NCBI GenBank assembly: GCA_033557685.1
Contig: JAWQRN010000455.1
Span: 1 to 29,347, forward strand
Direction: 5' to 3'
Origin: Sperchopsis tessellata
Lineage: Eukaryota > Arthropoda > Insecta > Coleoptera > Hydrophilidae
DNA: 29,347 bases
Part shown: one piece after another, positions 11,901 to 20,900 of the stretch
Numbering within the stretch: position 1 is the stretch's first letter
How the letters are laid out: each line of letters begins with the position of its first letter
Translations under genes and position numbers: made by a program
The notes under the pieces: model-generated
The model's input: only the letters and a program-made list of their open reading frames with translations
Database searches by the model: none
What the model was told of the DNA's origin: nothing

Positions 11901-14900
11901 TGAGATTATGCACAAAACTTCATTAACACTGATTAAAATTAACTTACAATAGTATTGAAGAAAATTATAAATGATCTATTAGTAGATTACCACACTTGCA
12001 TTTGCACAGGTTTTCAAGTTGACTGCTAGTAAGCAAATAACTGATAGGTAATAAGAGGCATGATGCACATAATTTTCATAGAATTATATGTAGGTAATTC
12101 CCCTTTAACTATATACTGAATATAAAGGGGGATTCCAACATTTATAAAATCATTTGGGCAAATAACATATGTACTTGAAATTATCCTTGTTTATTTATTA
12201 TAATTCATATGTAAATCCATTCATTTTATCAATGGCTATATAGAATTACATGGTAAAACTTGTGCATAAACTATACCTATCTAACTCTACAAGGTCTATC
12301 AAAAAAGTTAATTTAAGCAACAAAATAAAAAGTTCAAAATTTAGCTTTTGTTATTAGTATATATTATACTATCTTCAAAATTAAGATTTAGTTAAAAAAA
12401 TTTAATTTTTAGTATACAAGGCCTATCAAAAATCAAATAGAAATTATTTTTTTAAATCGTTGCGTTTCTGTATGTCGAATTATTTTCTAAACTAAAATTT
12501 CAAATGGAGATTATTCAAGCTGTACAAGTATACTTTTAATCCCCAGTGATTCATCCCATACAAGTCAAATAGGTTATCCAGATTATGCTGAAAGTCTGCC
12601 ATCAACAAACCATATCAATACCAATAAAAGAATAAAACAAGAGGGAACCAAGTTATGAGCTCTCATGAACACCACGCAGTTGGGCAAGATGAAAGAGGAA
12701 CAAAAAACAAAGTAGACCTTACCTTTGGCGTGAATTTTTTCCATAGGTTGTTCTGACGTCCCACTAGTCTCTGGTATCGTAGAACTTCTTCTTTGTAAAC
12801 TAGTTATCAGTCTTTTCACAGGCATTGTGGAATCCAAGTTCCTAAATTAAGAAAAATAATTACGTCACATTTAACAAAAAAAAAAATAAAAAATAGAAGC
12901 AATTTTTTATGTTTTTAAAGAACTATCATTCGACTTTCATAGTACATAGTAAAAAGTACCACCATGTTTTTTTGGTAATTCTGACGTGACATTAATTCAG
13001 AAGTCTGATTTATGTAGAGATGATATTTCTATTGCAGAATAGAGATTTATTTGTAAACATCTTTACAAAAGTTTCAAACAGTACAAAGTGCGAGAGGTTC
13101 CAAACTTATTGGTCACATTGCAAACATTTTTGAAAGATTATTAAGACAAAAATGATAAATTTTTTAAGATAGCATACCATGTTATCTGATAACCAGTCTT
13201 CGCACTAAATTATCTGATAATCAGTTTGGATTAGTGGAAGGCTGGCGACACCTAGACGTATTGCTCTTTTTCCAAATGATTTAGACAAAGTAATGGATGC
13301 ATCAAAAATCTTCAGCGGAAGTGTTTCCGTGGCATTCTGCTAGAAAAAGTCAAACTCTGTAGCTAATTTTAAAAAAGTTACTGAATGTGTCATTTATTTG
13401 CAGCTGTGAAATTTCATTGAGAATAATGGAACATAGGATGACTATCCAACTGGTTTTCGAGAAGATTATAATTGTGACACTACCTTGCGCAATGTACTTC
13501 ATCATTGGAAGGAAAGTTTAGAAAAAATGGTATGGTGGTTACAGACTTCTTGGATCTAAAGAGAATCGTTGACACAGTTTACAGAGAAATATAATTATAA
13601 GTATTTATGACTGTAGTTTCCGTGGTACAGTGTACTCATAGTTAAACCTGCTATTCCCTCAGTGAAACTAGATACTTGTACTCCTTCAGGTCATAAAACA
13701 AAATTCAAAATGAAATAAATCAAAAAAATTTTTAAATTATTAGACATGTTACTTCTTTTATGGCCAGGATAGACTTTAATACTAGAAACGTGGAAGGTTG
13801 TAAATGAATTAACTAATACATCGAATCCTGCCTCGGAGATAAAAGTGATAACTGCTGAATTTGGTGATGAACTGAATGCACAAGAGTCAATTGCAGAAGA
13901 ATTTAACGAGAATTTTATTAATATTGTACAATAAATGGCCGAGTAAATAAATACACAACACGACGTTGATATTAATGAGTCAGTAGTACCCAATAGTTTA
14001 TTTATAAAGCCAATAACTCAGCAGGAGTTAATAACGTATGTACATAAGTTGAAAGATAAAGATGCCGCAGGAAAAGGTGGAATTAAGTCCGAAGTCATTA
14101 AAAGAGTACATCGTTGTATAATAGGCCAACTAAAACATAGCTTCAAATTAATTATTTCTACGAGAATTATACCGCCAGAGTTAAAAGAACCTGTGGTTGT
14201 GCCTATTTTTAAAAAGGGAGACAAAAAACTGGTGGGAAATTACAGGTCATTATCACTCATTAATAACATAGCGAAACTATTTGAAATGTGTCTAAAAGAC
14301 AGAATAATGATATTCTTGGAGGACAAAAATGCTTAGCCTTAGTAGAAGTTACCAGCACGGTACTAGATAGCATCAATGAGAAACAAAAATGCATATGAAT
14401 AGTTTTAGATTTAAAAAAGGCATTTTATACTGTTTCCCTTTAAATACTAATGAAAAAGTTAGAAAATGAAGGAATTAGGTGTACCTTTACAATTGTTGCA
14501 AAATGATTTACAAAACAGAGCCCAGTATGTGAAAATACGTTCCACAATAAGCTCATCTAAAATTATTAAAACAGGAATCCCTCAAGGAACAATGCATGCT
14601 CCTTTACTTATTATTTATAACAACAATTTAGGGAATAAGGAAATAGACGGAAAAATAAGTTGCAATGCTAAAGATACGACTCTCATCATACCTGGAAAGT
14701 CTTGGGTGGAAGTTTCAAATAAAGCAGAAACAGCTTTGAGAAAAGTTAAATTGTGGCTGGACAGTAATCTGCTTACGTTGAATACAGCAAAGACTAAATT
14801 TTGAACATTCTCTTCATCAGAAAGTGCAGATCCAAACATTCAGCAGTTAAAAATGCATGAGACGACCTGTTTAAAGGAAGGATGTGGGTACATTGAATCA

Positions 14901-17900
14901 ACGAAAAGTATGAAATACTTTGGAATGGTAATAGATGATACATTAAATTGGCAGGAACATATATTACAGATAATTAAAAAAATTGGACAGATAATTTATA
15001 TATTAAGCTGCTGAAGAATATTTTATGTTAGAAAATATTAAAAAACAAAATTGTCTGCTGGGGAGCGGCTTACAGTAACGCAATTAAGGTATTAGAAACT
15101 GCCCAAAAGTATATCTTAAAAACAATTTTCTGTAAGCCAAGAAGATACTCCTCGGAAACATTATATAAGGAAGTTGGGGTATTGGATGTGAGAGAACTAT
15201 TCATTCGGGATGCAGTGATATACATACATAAAAACATGGTTCTGTATTCTAGAGTAGATCATGCACACGATACCAGGCAACGATCGCAGATATATCTCTC
15301 AAGGACGAATTTTACCAAAACACAAAAATCTATAACATACTTGGGCAGGAAGCTTTATAATGCAATACCCAATGAAATGAAGCGTGTAATGGCTACCAAG
15401 TTATTTGCTAAGGTGGGGTCATTTATTCGACTAAATGGTAACTACATTGGGGTAGTATTGCTTTTGAGACAGAATATTAACTCTAGAGAATATGATGTGT
15501 TTGCATGTTTTGTTTTGTGTAGCGCAGTAAAATTTAAGTTTTATGGATTGAATAGCTTAGGTTTAATTTTAGTAAAGATTTTAGTCACTGATATTTTATT
15601 TCAAAGAACTGTGTGTGTCTTTGTTTTATTTATTTTTTTTATGGTGCATCTTAGTTTGTTTAAGGATAACATAAATAACTTAACATTTTGTAACCATTTC
15701 TTATTGGCTGTAGATGGTGCCAGGTGGATGGGAACCTGCAACACAAGTCTATAGGCTTTGATGGCCTCCGCATCCTTCTGAATTAAATTTTTATTTTTAT
15801 TTATTGTAAAATTATGTATTGGCTTTGTAAATAAATGTATTTTGTATTTTTTTAATAAGGGCAATGATACATTGCATGTGCTTTACACATATTTTTGATG
15901 TATTTACAATAACAGGTTATATTAGTTTTATTAATATTTATAGAACGGTAGAATTTGGAGCGTGCGTCTTTTTTGTTCCTGAACCCAGGTAGAAGTTCAT
16001 CTTTATCTTTGACTATAGTGTAACAATTACATCTAAAAAATTAACAAGACATCCCTTTTCACAAAAATACACACCATGTAATCTCTAATAAAAAAGAGAT
16101 AACATCACTAAATAATGAGTAAAGATATTAAGAAACTAAAAAGTTATTGAAACCACAATTCAATTTTCAATTATGTAGACCTAAGAAGAACAGCAGGATA
16201 AAAGAGTTATTTGACTGAAAAAAGACGGAGGGTTAAATGCGATTTCTTAGGAGATAAATGTGTTGTATATTTGCTATAAGAAAATAGAAGCTTCATTTGT
16301 TTACTGATGGCGAAGTTCTGGAAGAAATTGTGAAGAACTAACTACTGATCCACTGAATCATTAGCGTGTTGGCTTGTGTGATTGGGTGGCAAAAAATAAA
16401 ATAAAAATGAATGAATAGTTTCAAAAGGAATTCAAATTATGAAATATTTAAAAAACTTACTTGGCAATAGGTACTTTTAACAAGCTCGAAAACGGTCTTT
16501 CTTCAGCATCGTTTGCAGAAAAGCCTAAGAATGGGCTAGACCTTCTTCGGTTGTTTATAATTTTTCTTTTTGGGAACATTACTTCATCTAGTTTAACTGA
16601 AAACAAATAAAAATTAAAATTAAAAAATATATGTAAATAAAAAAAAAACAAAAGAAAATCATTACAAATTTTCAGAGATTTTCAAAGTCATTACGGATTG
16701 CTTTTTATTCGTGCTAAATTTAAGTTCTTGATTGTCAGTTTAAACGATTTTATTTCACGCCATGTTGATAATTAAAAAATAAGAAAGCATTCGGAAGATT
16801 AGTATGATAATACTAAAAATCTACTCATAGTTATTTCTATGAACATGCTATCCTTTATAAAATTAAAGAACTATACGTGAACAAAACAAAAATATACTGC
16901 TATTGTACATCTAGTGCATATAACAAGCAAAATACAGATTCTAAAACAAAGAACAATAACAGTCAATGAAAATAAAAATACCTATTACTTTGAAATTTAG
17001 AATAAAATACTAACCATTATCGGCAGATTCCGAGACATTAGTTATTGGTAAAGTCGTAAAATTCTTTATATTTATAATGTTAAGGTTCGACAAACTCTCT
17101 TTGGGTAAAATTTTCATCATTGTGGGACTAACATTTACACCTGAAGATGTCTTAGAATCACAAACAGGGGTTAAATTTTTAACTATCGCTAGTTTGGGCA
17201 TGTTCTGCTGAGGTTTTTTCAAACTTATCGTTATAAATTTCCCAACGAGACCCTTAGTAGCATCTTGTACCCCTAAAAATATAAATATAGCACTCTAGAA
17301 ATGGCAAATTTCCAAAATGTTAATACTAAGTAGTTTTAACGTATCATACTACTGTAGTTAATAAACCCAATCACCAGGAATTCTGCTTAGAAAATAATGA
17401 TGAACTTCCTTCTACACAATTGTTGTGTAACCGCAAATTCTTAATAATAATCAATAAGAATGTGGAAATGTAATAGATTTCCACTTTTATTATCTATACA
17501 AGTGTTTCTTCCAGGTAGAAACTGTGTAGAGGCTCTGACAAGTGCCGACGTTTCATCCACTGTTCAATGCTACACCTTATAAATGTCCCTTGCAATAGCG
17601 GAAAAAACATCGGAACTTTTTAGACTCTACACAATTCATATGTGCGATTGTTTATTTCTTTAGAAATTCTGCCACATTTATGGGTACGTTGTTACATGGA
17701 TTTCCCAGACAAAATTATAACAACAACAGAACGATCGACTAGAGATTATAATAGCGGGCCAAAATATCAATACCGATATTCCGGTATTTTCAAAACCAGA
17801 ATGCCATTATTCCCACAAAAAAATTTCTTGTCAGATTTTCATTACAATATTTTAAAAACTTCTAGGGAAAACAAAACATCTAAATTTTTTAAATTAATAA

Positions 17901-20900
17901 AATCTATAAAAGAAGGTAACAACACTTAAAATTACATAAACTAAACTTTTTATCGTTTACTATAATATAAGGTATACAAAAAGAAACATGACATTTTAAA
18001 AATTTGATAATGTAACGATTATATTATTTTTAAATTTATTTATTTCCAGTATCAATCTTACTAAAATGCCCGTATAAAACATATGATCTATGCTTTTGAA
18101 TTTTTGTTAATTGTTCTTTAACGTAATTTCGTAAAAATGTGTCATTTTTAGTAGGTGAACTTCTAAAAACTTAAATACCTTTCGAATTGTTGATACAAGA
18201 GGAGATATTAACATGACTGAGACCAAGTTATATCTGGAAATTATCTACAAAATCAGACTCTATGATGATGCCAACATCTTCTTCATTGACAACATCATCT
18301 TCATCTTCGAAATGCATGTTGCTATATGTGCATTCTTCGTCTGGTCTTGACTTATAAAGGGCATTGGTTATTGCTAAATTGATTGCATGCGCTACGCAGA
18401 GTTGTTGTTCAGCACCTACCTAATTTGACCATAACAGTTGCCCCATCAATAGTTACACAAAGAATGTAATTTGAAATTCAGAGACGAAAACCATTTAACT
18501 TCAAGGCCACAAGCGCTAAACTCTTCTCTACTGGCATACATCCGTATGCACATACTTATCCAATATTACATAAAATGCCCCCGGTACAATGAATATTTAT
18601 ATTTGAATATCATTGATTGCAAATTCTTTTCTATTATCAACAGAGGTAATAAAAATATTATAAACTATTGCAAGCCGTCATAAGACCAGTACTTGAGGTT
18701 TACGTTTTCATTGTTTTTGAAAAAACTTGTTATTAAAGATTTGGACGTCAACTTTTCAGACTGACTTGGTTGATCATTGTCTGTATTTAAAGTTCTTTTC
18801 AAATGAGAATGTAGCCCACTTGGATAGCTGACCATTTTTTTTTTTAAATACCAAACCAATGATTCACCGCTTCCTTTTCTGTGTTCACCAAATTCGATTC
18901 TTGTGTAATAATAAGAACATATTATTCTAGCTTGTGTTTATGATGTATGGGTATAGACTTACGTATGTGTGGACAGGCCCCATTAGAACGATCTCAATGT
19001 AAGTTCTCATGTAAATTATGAGTTTACCATTCAAACCATAAGCATTTGGTGTTGTTTGGATATTAGATTGTTCAAATTAAAGCGTACTGTATTTTCTTAG
19101 GGGTCTTGAAGCATTTAAAATGTGCCTATATTCTCAGTCAGTAAGACGTTCTGTATTTTAGTTGCCAAATCAGTGTAATTTATAATTGTTTTGTTATTTT
19201 TGTTTGTTTCTACCTTTTTTGTTGAAAATCAGTTTCCAACATCATTTTGTTCGTGGCAATTTTTGTTATTACATAATTTATAATTGTGTACGCATCCCAT
19301 ACATTCATTTAAGGTTTTTTGCATTTTTTTTTATTATTATTTAGACTGATTTAATTATACTTAAATTCTATTATTTCTAACCAGAATCCCTCAAAACCTG
19401 GACAACATATTTTTAAAATCTCAAATAGTATCGCATAACCGATTTTCTTACCTTGAGGTTTACTATGATTATATACATAAACATTCAAGCTACGTGCAGT
19501 TTTTTCTTCAACGGGAGTTTCCTTTGTCGGCACATTTGGCAGCATTTTTTGCGATTCTTCAATAACAAATGGAACCAGTGACGGCATAACGTCCATTTTA
19601 GCCAGCTCATCTGAAGTAGATTTAAGTAAATAAGTTATTATTGCCCCCAAAATATGAAAAATTATGCTGCTTAGAAACTTGTCATATTTAAAAAAAAAAA
19701 AAAACATTTGAATCAATTTAAAAAATATATATAATATTATTCAATGATACAATTTCCATTATTTCTAAGAACTTGTTGCATCTTTCAGGTAACCTGACAA
19801 TTCCTCTTCTATAAAAGTTCACATCCTTGCAATGAAAATAGTCAGCAACTGCCTTAAAAACACTTTCGAAAGAATTAAATTTTCTTCCTATTAGATAATT
19901 TTGCAGAGATCTGAATAGGTAGTAATCTGATGGTGCAATGTCAGGTGAATACAGCGGGTGACTAAGAACTTCCCGTCCATTAGCACTAATTTTTTAATGT
20001 GTCACCATTGCGGTATGTTGATTAGCATTATCACGATTCCTTTTCTAGACATTAATGCTGGCCTTCTTTCCTTGATAGCTGCATGCAATTTATCGAGCTG
20101 GTTGCAGTAGACATCCACATTAACAGTTTGTCCTTGTTTCAGCAATTCGTAATACAATGGACCTTTTCTATCCCACCACAAAAAGAGCAGTACTTTTCTT
20201 TGATGAATATCTGGTTTCGTAAGAGTAGCTGGCGATGTTCCAGGTTTGCAGTAAGATTTTCTTCTCTTAATATTCTAGTAAAGAAACCACTTTTCAACTC
20301 CAGTAGTAAGATTGTCCAAAAAGACTCCACATTGTGTGTAATGAGATAAGATGAGCATATTCTTACACGATCAAATAAATTATTTTCGGTCAATTAGTGT
20401 GGGGCCCAATTGCTTTAAGGGCTTACATACACCTGGGTAGGTCAAAAAGATTGATTTTTCTAAAAGGTGCTCATTCGAAAGTACTATCCTTTGAGCGTCT
20501 ACCCTGAAAATTTAATAAGGAAATTCGCAGTAATGACGAAGTTATAGCGTTTTGTAACTGAACGGGTGAGCAACAACTAGTTCCAGGTATTTGTGAATGA
20601 GGTTGACACAGCAAAAAAAAGATCTAATGGAAGCGTCAATATCTAAGGAAGATCCGTTATATGGCCCAGAAATCAACGATTTCATGTAAGTTTAAAATAA
20701 TTCAGTTATTTCAGTGTACGTGTTCAAGACTTTAAACATGTTTTAATCGAAACAGTGTTTTCAAAATCGGTACCAGAAATATCTCCGCAACTACTGGACA
20801 GATCAGGATCAAGTTTTGCATAGTTATGCTTCACACAATAATCTAGTACTTATCAAGCCATTTTTTTGATACCTGGCGATTTTTTATTTCATCATAAGTA

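Noticed and set aside
12583..12722. Extension of the minus-strand frame past exon 6 (GKVYFVFCSS and on)
   Set aside because: This is read-through into the intron. The donor GTAAGG at 12722 and the phase match to exon 7 show where the coding sequence ends.
14018..14224. Minus-strand frame opposite the Jockey/CR1-like LINE
   Set aside because: It is antisense to a clear reverse transcriptase reading and therefore a shadow.
19611..19716. Upstream extension of the exon 3 frame (FFFFFKYDKF region)
   Set aside because: It is low-complexity intron sequence before a good acceptor CTACTTCAG. The splice to exon 2 keeps phase and the sum of exons is divisible by three.
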